The notes beneath the pieces are model-generated. The model worked only from the letters and a program-made list of their open reading frames with translations. It was not told where the DNA came from and made no database searches. Shown one piece after another: positions 44,055 to 52,255 of a DNA stretch of 64,000 nucleotides (position 1 is the first letter of the stretch; each line of letters starts with the position of its first letter). Made by a program: the position numbers and the translations under genes. This stretch comes from Sphingomonas aracearum (GTDB lineage Bacteria > Pseudomonadota > Alphaproteobacteria > Sphingomonadales > Sphingomonadaceae), in assembly GCF_003345355.1 (NCBI RefSeq), contig NZ_QQNB01000002.1:434001-498000 (forward strand), read 5' to 3'.

Positions 44055-44687
44055 CTAGAGCCGGCGGGTGATGGCGACGGCGCGGCCGAGCACCGTCACC
44101 TCCTCGACGCGGCGGGCGGGGATGGCCGGGTAATCCGGATTGTCGCTGGACAGGAGCAGGCGGTCGCCGAGCCGCTGCACCCGCTTGACCATCACCACGC
44201 CGTCGAGCCGCAGGACGAACACCGCGCCGGCCGCGGGTACGCCCGTGTCCCCCTCGTCCACCAGCACCTGGTCGCCGTCGCGGATCGCCGGCAGCATCGA
44301 CTCGCCGCGCGCGGTGACGAGCGCGAGGCGCCGGGTTGCGACCCCCAGTTGGCCGAGCATGCCGCGGTCGAACTGCACCTCGCCGAGCTGGCGCTCCTCC
44401 TCCACCCAGCTACCCGAACCTGCCGCCGCGGCGACATCGAGGCGTCGCGCGGGGACGACCGGGAGCGGCGGCACGACCGCCGCGCCGGACAGCTCCGCCT
44501 CGCTGACGCCGAAATAGCGGGACAGTCGCGTGATGTCGGCGTCGGCCAGCCGGCGAGGCGTGCCGCGGCGGACGAACTGCTGGAGGTACGCCTCGTTGCG
44601 GCCGATCAGCCGGGACAGCGCAGCGAGGGTTTCGCCATGCTCCTCGGCAAGGGCGAGCAGCGTGGCGCGGGAATCGGCCATTTCCAT
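44055..44687 (-). CDS. S24-family (LexA/CI-like) transcriptional regulator
   Basis: 210 aa (ATG 44687; TTG at 44690 also in frame). N-terminal HTH-like domain (about 8-62: GETLAALSRLIGRNEAYLQQ, FVRRGTPRRL, LSRYFGVSEAELSG). C-terminal S24 peptidase domain with the catalytic Ser in ARGESMLPAIRDGDQVLVDE and the Lys in VVMVKRVQRLG. Such proteins are inactivated by self-cleavage or act as phage-type repressors. A palindromic operator lies 14 bases before the ATG, suggesting autoregulation. Confidence 0.88.
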   Translation of the reverse strand: MEMADSRATLLALAEEHGETLAALSRLIGRNEAYLQQFVRRGTPRRLADADITRLSRYFGVSEAELSGAAVVPPLPVVPARRLDVAAAAGSGSWVEEERQLGEVQFDRGMLGQLGVATRRLALVTARGESMLPAIRDGDQVLVDEGDTGVPAAGAVFVLRLDGVVMVKRVQRLGDRLLLSSDNPDYPAIPARRVEEVTVLGRAVAITRRL

Positions 44688-44700
44688 CAAAATGACCTAG

Positions 44701-44720
44701 CCTAGGAATTTTTCCTAGAC
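44701..44720. promoter_or_regulatory. Palindromic operator upstream of the S24 regulator
   Basis: CCTAGGAATTTTTCCTAGAC: arms CTAGGAA and TTCCTAG around TTT, with a further CCTAG immediately before it (44696-44700). It sits in the divergent region between the S24 regulator and the small gene at 44773, where it could control both. Confidence 0.6.
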
Positions 44721-44772
44721 AAGCGCCACTGATAAGAACAGATACGGAACATGAGAATCACGGGGCGAGCTC

Positions 44773-44988
44773 ATGTCGGTTTTGGAGGAGGTCGAATGCT
44801 TTTTGCGCGAAACAAAGATGGCGGAGACGCGGTTCGGGCGGCTGGCGATCCGCGACCCGAGGCTGGTGCACGACCTGCGTCGCGGCCGCGTCACCAGCGA
44901 CCGCGTGACGGCCTCCATCCGCGCGTTCCTGGCCGCGCAGGCGATGCCGCCCCGCCCTCGGCGCAGGCGCAGCTCGACCGGTGGATGA
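44773..44988 (+). CDS. Small conserved protein next to the S24 regulator
   Basis: 71 aa, MSVLEEVECFLRETKMAETR, then FGRLAIRDPRLVHDLRRGRV and a basic C-terminal tail. The pattern of a short helix followed by R-A-DP-LV-DLR-GR is one I have seen in small proteins beside such regulators in sphingomonads; role unknown. GGAGG-like spacing is weak. Overlaps the next frame by ATGA. Confidence 0.65.
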   Translation: MSVLEEVECFLRETKMAETRFGRLAIRDPRLVHDLRRGRVTSDRVTASIRAFLAAQAMPPRPRRRRSSTGG

Positions 44989-45257
44989 TCCGCTCGGCGC
45001 GGGACGCGGGCTGTTCGCTGGTGGTCGCTCGATCGATCGCCACCAGCTGGTCCAGCGCCACGTTCACCGGGGCGCGGCACGATCTGCTGCTGGCCGGACC
45101 GGCGACGGAGGCGCTGGATGCGTGGCTTTCGTCGCTGCCGGAGGCGGAGATCGCGTTGCGCGGGCATCTGGTTGCGGACGTATCGGTCACCTCGGTGCAA
45201 CGCGAGCCGGACGGCGCCGTGGTGCGCATCGAGGCGCTGACGCTGGTGGAGGCCTGA
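44985..45257 (+). CDS. Conserved hypothetical protein
   Basis: 90 aa from the ATG at 44985 (overlapping the previous stop). Segments RSARDAGCSLVVARSIATSW, SSATFTGARHDLLLAGPATE, LPEAEIALRGHLVADVSVTS. A compact alpha/beta protein without signal peptide. A longer frame extends upstream but would overlap the previous gene deeply. Not recognised. Confidence 0.55.
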   Translation: MIRSARDAGCSLVVARSIATSWSSATFTGARHDLLLAGPATEALDAWLSSLPEAEIALRGHLVADVSVTSVQREPDGAVVRIEALTLVEA

Positions 45258-45282
45258 TGCCCGCGCCGCGCCCGGCACTTGC

Positions 45283-46206
45283 TCAGGCGCGAACCGCCAG
45301 TTCGCGCAGGGAGGCGAGCATGGTCTGCACGCCGTTGACCGGTAGCGGCGGCAGCGGCCGGGCGGCGGCCTCCAGCCGGTCCAGCAGCGCATGGATGCTG
45401 GCGGAAGGATCGCGCGCAGGCTCCGGGCGCGGCGGCGTGGCCTCGCGAGCGGCAGCGGGCGCAGCCGGCGGTTGGGCGACAGCCGGCGCGGTCTGCTCCG
45501 CGGCGGGCGCCGGCACCGGGAGGGGCGCGGGATCCTCGGCCAGCCAGCGGGCGGCGCGCAGCGGAATGGGCGACCCCGCTTCCGTCGGCGCCTTCGACAA
45601 TGGGGTGAGGTCGAACGTCTCGATCCGCTCGCCCGGCTCCAGCACGACAGCGCGCGGCGCGGGGCGCGGGGCCTCCCAGGCGAGCGGCTCGGCCGGAATG
45701 GCGGCGGGATCAAAGGCCGCCAGGGGCGTGTCGAGATCGGTCGGCAGCGCGCGCTCGGCAGGCGGCGCGGCAGGGGCGCGGACGTCGAGAAAGGGCGTGC
45801 CGAGCTCCTGCGTGGCGCTGAGCGGCTTGCGGGCCGGCGCGTCGGGATGGGCGTCTGCGCGCCGGGTCTTCGGGCGAGCCCGTGCCGGCCGCGACTTTCT
45901 GGCGCGCGCGTGTGCGGAGGGCGCGCGAAGCGTGATCGAACGCTCGCCAAGGGAGAGGTACAGCGCCAGCCACACGAGAAAGGTGGTGCCGCCGGCCACG
46001 CCGGAGATCAGCACCATGCGCGCGGTGTTGCCCAGCGGCGGCTGCGCGGCGCCGAGCAGGCCGGCCAACCCGCTGTTCACCGCGGCGGCTTCCAGCCAGC
46101 CGATCGGCACCAGCAGGAACCCGAGCGCCAGCAGAAGCCCGGCCGCCACCGCCAGGGTCGGCGCGATCGGCAGCGTCAGGCGTTGAGAGCGGAGATACGC
46201 GACCAT
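45283..46206 (-). CDS. Membrane protein with long Pro/Ala-rich tail
   Basis: 307 aa. Two membrane segments at about residues 13-38 (IAPTLAVAAGLLLALGFLLV) and 62-85 (MVLISGVAGGTTFLVWLALY), then about 220 residues of low-complexity Ala, Pro and Arg ending in a helix (ASIHALLDRLEAAARPLPPL). Its start overlaps the end of the glycosyltransferase gene by 31 bases, so it is probably co-expressed with exosortase-A-type glycan genes. Function unknown. Confidence 0.65.
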   Translation of the reverse strand: MVAYLRSQRLTLPIAPTLAVAAGLLLALGFLLVPIGWLEAAAVNSGLAGLLGAAQPPLGNTARMVLISGVAGGTTFLVWLALYLSLGERSITLRAPSAHARARKSRPARARPKTRRADAHPDAPARKPLSATQELGTPFLDVRAPAAPPAERALPTDLDTPLAAFDPAAIPAEPLAWEAPRPAPRAVVLEPGERIETFDLTPLSKAPTEAGSPIPLRAARWLAEDPAPLPVPAPAAEQTAPAVAQPPAAPAAAREATPPRPEPARDPSASIHALLDRLEAAARPLPPLPVNGVQTMLASLRELAVRA

Positions 46207-47417
46207 GACGACGGGGATACCGGCTGACCGGTGAGTTTTTGGTAAACGACCTCGTAATTGGCCACGTTAACCGCCCAGTCCCGCTCTGCCGCGACGAAGC
46301 CCGCGGCACGGTCGCGGCGCGCTTCCCAGCCGGACCGGTCCGCAAGCAGCCCGGCCAGCGCCGTGGCAAGGGCCGATGGGTCATCAGGGGCGAACAAGGT
46401 GCCGGTATCGCCGTCGCGGATGAGTTCGCGATGCCCGCCCACATCGGAGGCGGCGACCAGCTTGCGCTGCGCCATGGCCTCCAGAGGCTTCAGCGGCGTG
46501 ACGAGGTCGGTCAGGCGCATCTTCTTGCGGGGATACGCGAGCACGTCGACGATGCTGTAATAGCGATCCACCTGCGTGTGCGGCACCCGGCCGACGAAAT
46601 GGATGCGATCGCCTGCCGGGGACGCCGCGGCCTGCGCGCGCAACGCCGCCTCCATCGGCCCGCCGCCGACCAGCAACAGGTGCGCATTGCGGCGCGACTC
46701 CACGAGCCGGGGCATGGCGGCAATCAGGTCGTCCAGCCCCTCATAATCGTAGAAGCTGCCGAGAAAGCCGATCACTTCCTTGCCGGCGAGGCCGAGCTCG
46801 GCGGCAAGCGCCGCGTCGTGTGAGAGCGGCGTGCCGAACACGGAAAGGTCGACACCGTTGGGCGAGACGATGATCTTGTCGCTCTCGACCCCGCGCGCGA
46901 CCAGATCGCCGCGCAGCCCCTCGCAGATCACGGCCACCGCGTCCGCGCGGCGCACGGTCCAGGTTTCCAGTGCGCGGGTGGCGCGGTAGCGGAGCGATCC
47001 CTCGCGCCCCGTGCCGTTGCCCACCGCCGCATCCTCCCAGAAGGCGCGGATCTCGTAGACGAGCGGCAAATCGCGACGGCGCGCCACGCGCAGGGCGGCC
47101 AGCCCGTCGAGTACCGGCGAATGGGCGTGGAGGATGTCCGGCCGGAACGCCGCCACCGCGGCGTCGATGCGGCGCGAAAAGGCGTGGATCTCCGCCGCCT
47201 CGCCCAGCGGCGCGGGCAGCGCGCGGGCCGGCGGCGTGCGGAAGAAGCGCAAACCGTCCACCACTTCCTCCGGCGGCGCCTCGCCCTGGTGGCGCGGGCC
47301 GGTGACGGCGGCGACCTCCCACCCGCGCGCCTCCTGCGCCTTCAGGATCGCGCGGGTGCGGAAGGTATAGCCCGAATGCAGCGGCAGGCCGTGATCGAGA
47401 ACATGGAGGATGCGCAT
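46176..47417 (-). CDS. Glycosyltransferase, exosortase-A-system associated (GT4 type)
   Basis: 413 aa. GT-B fold: MRILHVLDHGLPLHSGYTFR at the N-terminus, a combination I recall from exosortase-A-associated GTs, then ILHAHSPVLDGLAALRVARR, VVSPNGVDL-type segment IIVSPNGVDLSVFG and the donor-site motif GRVPHTQVDRYYSIVDVLAY followed by TPLKPLEAMAQRKLVAASDV. Takes part in exopolysaccharide or glycan assembly linked to XrtA. The ligase gene of the same system is at 50864. Confidence 0.85.
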   Translation of the reverse strand: MRILHVLDHGLPLHSGYTFRTRAILKAQEARGWEVAAVTGPRHQGEAPPEEVVDGLRFFRTPPARALPAPLGEAAEIHAFSRRIDAAVAAFRPDILHAHSPVLDGLAALRVARRRDLPLVYEIRAFWEDAAVGNGTGREGSLRYRATRALETWTVRRADAVAVICEGLRGDLVARGVESDKIIVSPNGVDLSVFGTPLSHDAALAAELGLAGKEVIGFLGSFYDYEGLDDLIAAMPRLVESRRNAHLLLVGGGPMEAALRAQAAASPAGDRIHFVGRVPHTQVDRYYSIVDVLAYPRKKMRLTDLVTPLKPLEAMAQRKLVAASDVGGHRELIRDGDTGTLFAPDDPSALATALAGLLADRSGWEARRDRAAGFVAAERDWAVNVANYEVVYQKLTGQPVSPSSWSRISALNA

Positions 47418-47525
47418 GCGGCATAAGTAGCGCGGCAGGATTAAGGCAGGGTAAGCACGGCCGGACGTGGCGCTTCGGTTGCGGCGTCTCTACCGTGTGT
47501 CCGGGAGAACATGGCGGAGGCGCGC

Positions 47526-48200
47526 ATGAACGGAGCGGCATTGGCGGCGGCGATCGGGCTGCTGCTGGCACAAGGAAGCGGCCCGGCGAGCCCGCCGACG
47601 CCATGGTGCGGCGGCGGTGCGGATCGGGACATCGGCAGCGGCTTTCGCCTGACCCAGTATCTGTTCAACGGCGAGTCCGACTTCGCGCTGGACCATGAGG
47701 TGCCCGCGGCCGCGATGACGCTGCACGGCGCCCGCATGACGGCGCCGTTCCGCGTGACGTTCAGCCAGATGCGCTTCGAGACGGCGGGCGGCGCCTCTCC
47801 CCTCACCTCGCCGCATGTCGGCTTTGCCGGGTACGAGTTCCGCGACTCGGCTGGCCACCGCAAGGGGATCGGCTCGTTGCGGCTGGACTGCGGCTCCGGC
47901 GTGAGGCTGTCGGCGGATCTGTCGGCCGAGCCGCCGTCCGACAGCGTGCGTGCGCCGCTTGTCTTTCCCGTGCCGTTCATCGGCCAGGACGAGCGCGGCT
48001 GCATCGCCGCGCTGGAAAAGGGCGGGCGGCTGCGCTGGACGTTCGCCGACCGGCCGGATGCCGTCCCCTGGCTGGCGATCGACGCACCGCTGCCGCTGCG
48101 CCGGGCGACCACCGAGGCGCGGCGGCGGTGGCAGAACGGCCTGCGCGAGGCGAAGCGCGGCCGCTGCCGGCTGAAGCCGCCGCCTCCCCCGCCGTTCTGA
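47526..48200 (+). CDS. Hypothetical exported protein
   Basis: 224 aa from MNGAALAAAIGLLLAQGSGP (ATG 47526, GGAGG 6 bases upstream; 47511 also possible). Signal-like N-terminus; the body has RLTQYLFNGESDFALDHEVP, FETAGGASPLTSPHVGFAGY and a Pro-rich end. Four Cys residues could form disulfides in the periplasm. Not recognised. Confidence 0.6.
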   Translation: MNGAALAAAIGLLLAQGSGPASPPTPWCGGGADRDIGSGFRLTQYLFNGESDFALDHEVPAAAMTLHGARMTAPFRVTFSQMRFETAGGASPLTSPHVGFAGYEFRDSAGHRKGIGSLRLDCGSGVRLSADLSAEPPSDSVRAPLVFPVPFIGQDERGCIAALEKGGRLRWTFADRPDAVPWLAIDAPLPLRRATTEARRRWQNGLREAKRGRCRLKPPPPPPF

Positions 48201-48224
48201 CGAGCCGGGCGGCGGCACGGAGGA

Positions 48225-48530
48225 TCAATGGAGCTCGTTCGCTCCCGGCTTCGGCCCGCGATAATGGGCGGGATCGCCCTTGCCGGCCTTGACCATCACC
48301 TTGGAGCATTTGGAGCTCTGCGCCTGCTGCGCAGGGGACATGGCGGCACATCTGGCGAGCGTCTTCTGCTCCGCGTCGGTCAGGGTGGAGTCCGGCGAAG
48401 CGGCGGGGGCCGACGCTTCGGGAGCGGTGCCCAGCTGCGTGTCGGCGGGCGGGGGCGCCGTGGGGGTCTGCTGCGCGAGCGCGGGCGTGCCCGCGGCGAA
48501 GAGAAGAGCGGCGGTGATCGTGAGCTTCAT
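48225..48530 (-). CDS. Small exported protein
   Basis: 101 aa, signal peptide MKLTITAALLFAAGTPALAQ, a Pro/Ala-rich linker, then LTDAEQKTLARCAAMSPAQQ and SSKCSKVMVKAGKGDP with two Cys. Convergent with the preceding gene and divergent from the M61 peptidase gene. Not recognised. Confidence 0.6.
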   Translation of the reverse strand: MKLTITAALLFAAGTPALAQQTPTAPPPADTQLGTAPEASAPAASPDSTLTDAEQKTLARCAAMSPAQQAQSSKCSKVMVKAGKGDPAHYRGPKPGANELH

Positions 48531-48667
48531 GGATCGAACTCCTTGTCGCAAGGTGCGGCCGAGCGCCGACAGGGGGCGCCGCCCGCCATGTCGCGCCGCC
48601 GCTTGGCAGTTGGCAGCGGCACAACACGCCGCCTATGCTGCCACCGAAAGTGGAACAGGGGAACAGC

Positions 48668-50524
48668 ATGAAGCTTTGGTGGGGTGCGGCGCTGGCGGCG
48701 CTGGTGGCGGGTACGGCGCACGGGCAGCAGGCGCGCGATCCGGGGCCGCGCGCGCCGGTGAGCTACGACGTGCGCTTCGACGGCGCGGCGCATCACGAGG
48801 CGCGGATCAGCGTGACCTATCGCGGGCTGACGCCGGGGCCGGTGGAGTTCCGCATGGCCCGCTCCTCGCCCGGCCGCTATGCGCTGCACGAGTTCGCCAA
48901 GAACGTCTATTCGGTGACGGCGACCGACGGCGCGGGCAAGCCGCTGCGCGTGGATCGCACCGATCCCTATAGCTGGCGGGTGGCGGCGACCGGCGACACG
49001 GTGACGGTTTCGTACACGCTGTACGGCGATCGCGGCGACGGCACCTATGCGCAGATCGACCCGACGCACGCGCACCTCAACATGCCGGCGACGTTCCTGT
49101 GGGCGCGCGGCTATGACGATCGGCCGATCCGGGTGACCTTCCATCCGCTGAAGGGCTGGAAGGTGGCAACGCAGCTGCCGGCTGCGGCGGGCAGCACCAC
49201 CACCTTCTGGGCGCCGCACCTGCAATATTTCATGGACTCGCCGACCGAGCTTGCCGACTTCCGCCTGCGCGAATGGCAGCAGGCCGGCGCCGGCGGCAAG
49301 AGCTACACCATGCGGCTGGCGGTGCACAGCGAGGACACGGACGCGGACGTGGATACGTTCACCGCGAAGCTCAGGCGCACGATCGACCAGCATTTCAAGC
49401 TGTTCGGCGGGCCGCCGGCCTTCGACTTCGGCACCTATACCTTCATTGCCGACTATATGCCGCAGATCGACGGCGACGGGATGGAGCATCGCAACTCCAC
49501 CTTCATCAGCCAGCCGCGCTCGTTGAAGGACGCGAACTTCCGCCAGCTCGACACGGCGAGCCACGAGTTCGTCCATGCCTGGAACGTGGAGCGGCTGCGC
49601 CCGGCCGAGCTGGAGCCGTTCGACTTCACCCGCGCGAACGCCACGCCCAGCCTGTGGGTGGCCGAGGGCTTCACGCAATATTACGGCCCGCTGATGATCC
49701 GCCGTGCGGGCGAAAGCAGCCTGGACGATTATCTGCGGGTGCTCGGCGGCACGCTGGGCGGCGTCCTCAACTCGCCGGCGCGGCGCTATGGCGGGCCGCA
49801 GGAGCAGAGCCTGCGCGCGCCGTTCAGCGATGCGGCCACCGCGATCGATCCCTCGAACGGCAACATCTCGCTGTCCTACTACCCGTACGGCGCGGTGATC
49901 GGGCTGGCGCTCGACCTCACGCTGCGCGAGCGGTACGGATCGAGCCTGGATGCGCTGATGCGCGCCTTGTGGACGAGCAACGGGCAGTTTCAGGCGAACT
50001 ACGCGCCGGCCAGGCCCTATACGCAGGCGACGATCGAGACCGCGCTGGCGCAGCTGACGCGCGATCCGGCGTTCGCCAGGAGCTTTTTCGACACCTCCGT
50101 GCGCGGCTCCGCCCTGCCCGACTTCGCCCCGCTGCTGGCGCCGGCCGGGCTGGTGCTGCGCCCCGCGCGTCCGGACCATGGCTGGCTCGGCGCGACGCGC
50201 GTGTCGGTGGAAGGCGGCGCCGTGGCGCTGGACCAGATCCCGGTGACGGGGAGCCCGCTATACACCGCCGGGCTGGACAGGGGCGACGTGCTGGTGAGCG
50301 TGAACGGTGCGCCGGTGGCGGACGCCTCAACCTGGTCGACGGCGACGGCGGCGCTGAAGCCCGGCCAGAAGGTCGCGCTCGTGTGGCGCAATCGCGGCGG
50401 GGAACAGCGGGCGACGGTGACCGCCGCGGCCGATCCGATGCTGGAAGTGGTGCGGGTGGAAGCCACCGGCGGCACGCTGAACCCGCAGCAGGCGGCATTC
50501 CGCAAGAGCTGGCTCGGCCAGTGA
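48668..50524 (+). CDS. M61-family metallopeptidase with PDZ domain
   Basis: 618 aa from MKLWWGAALAALVAGTAHGQ (signal peptide). Zinc-binding HEFVHAWNVERLRP with the distal Glu in LWVAEGFTQYYGPLMIR, as in glycyl aminopeptidases of family M61. The C-terminal PDZ domain (about 500-600) has DHGWLGATRVSVEGGAVALD and YTAGLDRGDVLVSVNGAPVA. Likely periplasmic. Sits between two genes of the exosortase-A glycan set but probably not part of it. Confidence 0.92.
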   Translation: MKLWWGAALAALVAGTAHGQQARDPGPRAPVSYDVRFDGAAHHEARISVTYRGLTPGPVEFRMARSSPGRYALHEFAKNVYSVTATDGAGKPLRVDRTDPYSWRVAATGDTVTVSYTLYGDRGDGTYAQIDPTHAHLNMPATFLWARGYDDRPIRVTFHPLKGWKVATQLPAAAGSTTTFWAPHLQYFMDSPTELADFRLREWQQAGAGGKSYTMRLAVHSEDTDADVDTFTAKLRRTIDQHFKLFGGPPAFDFGTYTFIADYMPQIDGDGMEHRNSTFISQPRSLKDANFRQLDTASHEFVHAWNVERLRPAELEPFDFTRANATPSLWVAEGFTQYYGPLMIRRAGESSLDDYLRVLGGTLGGVLNSPARRYGGPQEQSLRAPFSDAATAIDPSNGNISLSYYPYGAVIGLALDLTLRERYGSSLDALMRALWTSNGQFQANYAPARPYTQATIETALAQLTRDPAFARSFFDTSVRGSALPDFAPLLAPAGLVLRPARPDHGWLGATRVSVEGGAVALDQIPVTGSPLYTAGLDRGDVLVSVNGAPVADASTWSTATAALKPGQKVALVWRNRGGEQRATVTAAADPMLEVVRVEATGGTLNPQQAAFRKSWLGQ

Positions 50525-50537
50525 CGTAGCTCTCGGG

Positions 50538-50643
50538 GTTTCCCGGCGGAGGCCGGGGTCCAGCTGGCAAGGTTTCGGTGATGAAGCGCCGCAGCTTCCC
50601 ATGGCCGTTTTTCCAACCGGACCCCGGCCTTCGCCGGGGAACA
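50538..50643. repeat. REP-type palindromic repeat pair (family B)
   Basis: GTTTCCCGGCGGAGGCCGGG at 50538-50557 and, inverted, ACCCCGGCCTTCGCCGGGGA ending at about 50640. Same arms as at 25166-25278. Follows the M61 gene directly. Confidence 0.65.
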
Positions 50644-50727
50644 GGAAGGGAGCCGCCTCTCTCGACCGCTTAACCCGGCCTCAACTCCCCTGCCCTATGC
50701 CGCCACCTTCGGCATGGGACGGGCACG

Positions 50728-50871
50728 ATGATCGACAATTTCGCGCTGGCGATCAGTCATGGCCTGATGCTGCTGTGCGTGTGGATGCTGTTGCAGCGGC
50801 CCGACCTCGACGTCGAGCCATCGCTGCGCGACGAGGCGAGCCCGCCCCCCATGGGCCCCGGCGATGCGTGA
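50728..50871 (+). CDS. Small membrane protein upstream of the O-glycosylation ligase
   Basis: 47 aa, MIDNFALAISHGLMLLCVWM, one hydrophobic helix followed by an acidic tail (LRDEASPPPMGPGDA). Its stop lies 8 bases inside the ligase gene, indicating translational coupling. No family known to me; position suggests a small accessory protein of the ligase. Confidence 0.5.
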   Translation: MIDNFALAISHGLMLLCVWMLLQRPDLDVEPSLRDEASPPPMGPGDA

Positions 50872-52255
50872 CCTCGTCTTTATCGCCTTTCTGCTCGCGA
50901 TCTTCGGGGCGGGATTCAAGAAGCCGTTCATCTTCGTGCTGGCCTATGTCTATATCGACAACGTCTCGCCGCAGCGGCTGACCTACCTGCTGCTCAACTC
51001 GGTGCCGATCTCGGCCATCGCCTTCGGCCTGTGCATTCTCGGCTGGGCGCTGATGGACAACAAGGCGGACAGCCGCTTCGCCCCACGCCAGGGCCTCATG
51101 CTGCTGCTGCTCGTCTGGTGCTTCATCACCACCAAGGCGGCCGATTTCCCGGTGGAGGCGGCGGAGAAATGGGAATGGGTGTGGAAGGCGCTGGCGTTCG
51201 CGATCTTCCTGCCGCTGACGCTCCGCACCAAGCTGCGCATCGAGGCGCTGCTGTTCTTCATGATCGCGTCGGCCGCGTCGATCGTCATCGTGGGCGGGAT
51301 CAAGACGCTGGCGAGCGGCGGCGGCTACGGGTCGCTGAACCTGATGGTGAGCAGCAATTCGGGCCTGTACGAGGGATCGACGATCTCGACGGTGGCGATC
51401 GCGATCATCCCGGTTATCCTGTGGTTCGCCAAGCACGGCACGATCGTGAAGCCCGACTGGAAGGTGAAGGGCTTCTGCGCCGCCTACATCTTCGCCTGCC
51501 TCCTGATCCCGATCGGCACCTCCACGCGCACGGGGCTCTTGTGCATCGGGCTGCTCGCGGTGCTGATGCTGCGCAACACGCGCCGCAAGTTCCTGTACCT
51601 GGGGCTGATCGGCGCGATGGGGCTGGCCGCGGTGCCGTTCCTGCCCAAATCCTTCACCGGGCGGATGGAGACGATCAAGACCTACAAGGGCGACGAAAGC
51701 GCCTCCACCCGGCTCGCCGTCTGGGCGTGGACCTGGGAGTATGTGAAGGAGCATCCGATGGGCGGCGGGTTCGAGATGTACCGCCAGAACCGCATCCGCC
51801 TGGACCTGCAGGTTTCGCCCGACGTGGCGGCGGGCGGGCAGCCGGGCGCGGCGCCGGCCGGGGCGCCCGCCGATACGAGCGGGTCCAAAGTCGTCTATGA
51901 CAAGGCGCGCGCGTTCCACTCCGCCTATTTCGAGATGCTGGGCGAACAGGGCTGGCCGGGGTTCCTGATGTGGCTGGGGATCAGCGTCGGCGGGCTGTTG
52001 CGCATGGAAGTGCTGCGCCGCCGATACCGCCGCCCGCAGCCCGGCGAGGAGTGGGTCGCCCCGCTCGCCTCCGCCCTGCAATCGGCGCACCTGTGCTACC
52101 TGCTGGGCGCCTGCTTCATCGCCATCGCGTTTCAGCCGTTCATCTACATGCTGGTGGGCGCGCAGATCGGGCTGGACACGTACCTCAAGCGTCGGCGCGA
52201 GGAGCGCGCGTGGCGGCCGATCGTGCGCCGCCGGGCCGCCGCGGTGGCGGTGTGA
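50864..52255 (+). CDS. Putative O-glycosylation ligase, exosortase-A-system associated (Wzy/WaaL-like)
   Basis: 463 aa with about ten membrane segments. N-terminus MRDLVFIAFLLAIFGAGFKK, then PFIFVLAYVYIDNVSPQRLT, SNSGLYEGSTISTVAIAIIP, LIPIGTSTRTGLLCIGLLAV and HSAYFEMLGEQGWPGFLMWL, which together match my memory of the TIGR03097-type ligase of exosortase-A clusters. Transfers glycan from a lipid carrier, by inference from the O-antigen ligase fold. Overlaps the acyltransferase gene (GTGA). Confidence 0.85.
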   Translation: MRDLVFIAFLLAIFGAGFKKPFIFVLAYVYIDNVSPQRLTYLLLNSVPISAIAFGLCILGWALMDNKADSRFAPRQGLMLLLLVWCFITTKAADFPVEAAEKWEWVWKALAFAIFLPLTLRTKLRIEALLFFMIASAASIVIVGGIKTLASGGGYGSLNLMVSSNSGLYEGSTISTVAIAIIPVILWFAKHGTIVKPDWKVKGFCAAYIFACLLIPIGTSTRTGLLCIGLLAVLMLRNTRRKFLYLGLIGAMGLAAVPFLPKSFTGRMETIKTYKGDESASTRLAVWAWTWEYVKEHPMGGGFEMYRQNRIRLDLQVSPDVAAGGQPGAAPAGAPADTSGSKVVYDKARAFHSAYFEMLGEQGWPGFLMWLGISVGGLLRMEVLRRRYRRPQPGEEWVAPLASALQSAHLCYLLGACFIAIAFQPFIYMLVGAQIGLDTYLKRRREERAWRPIVRRRAAAVAV

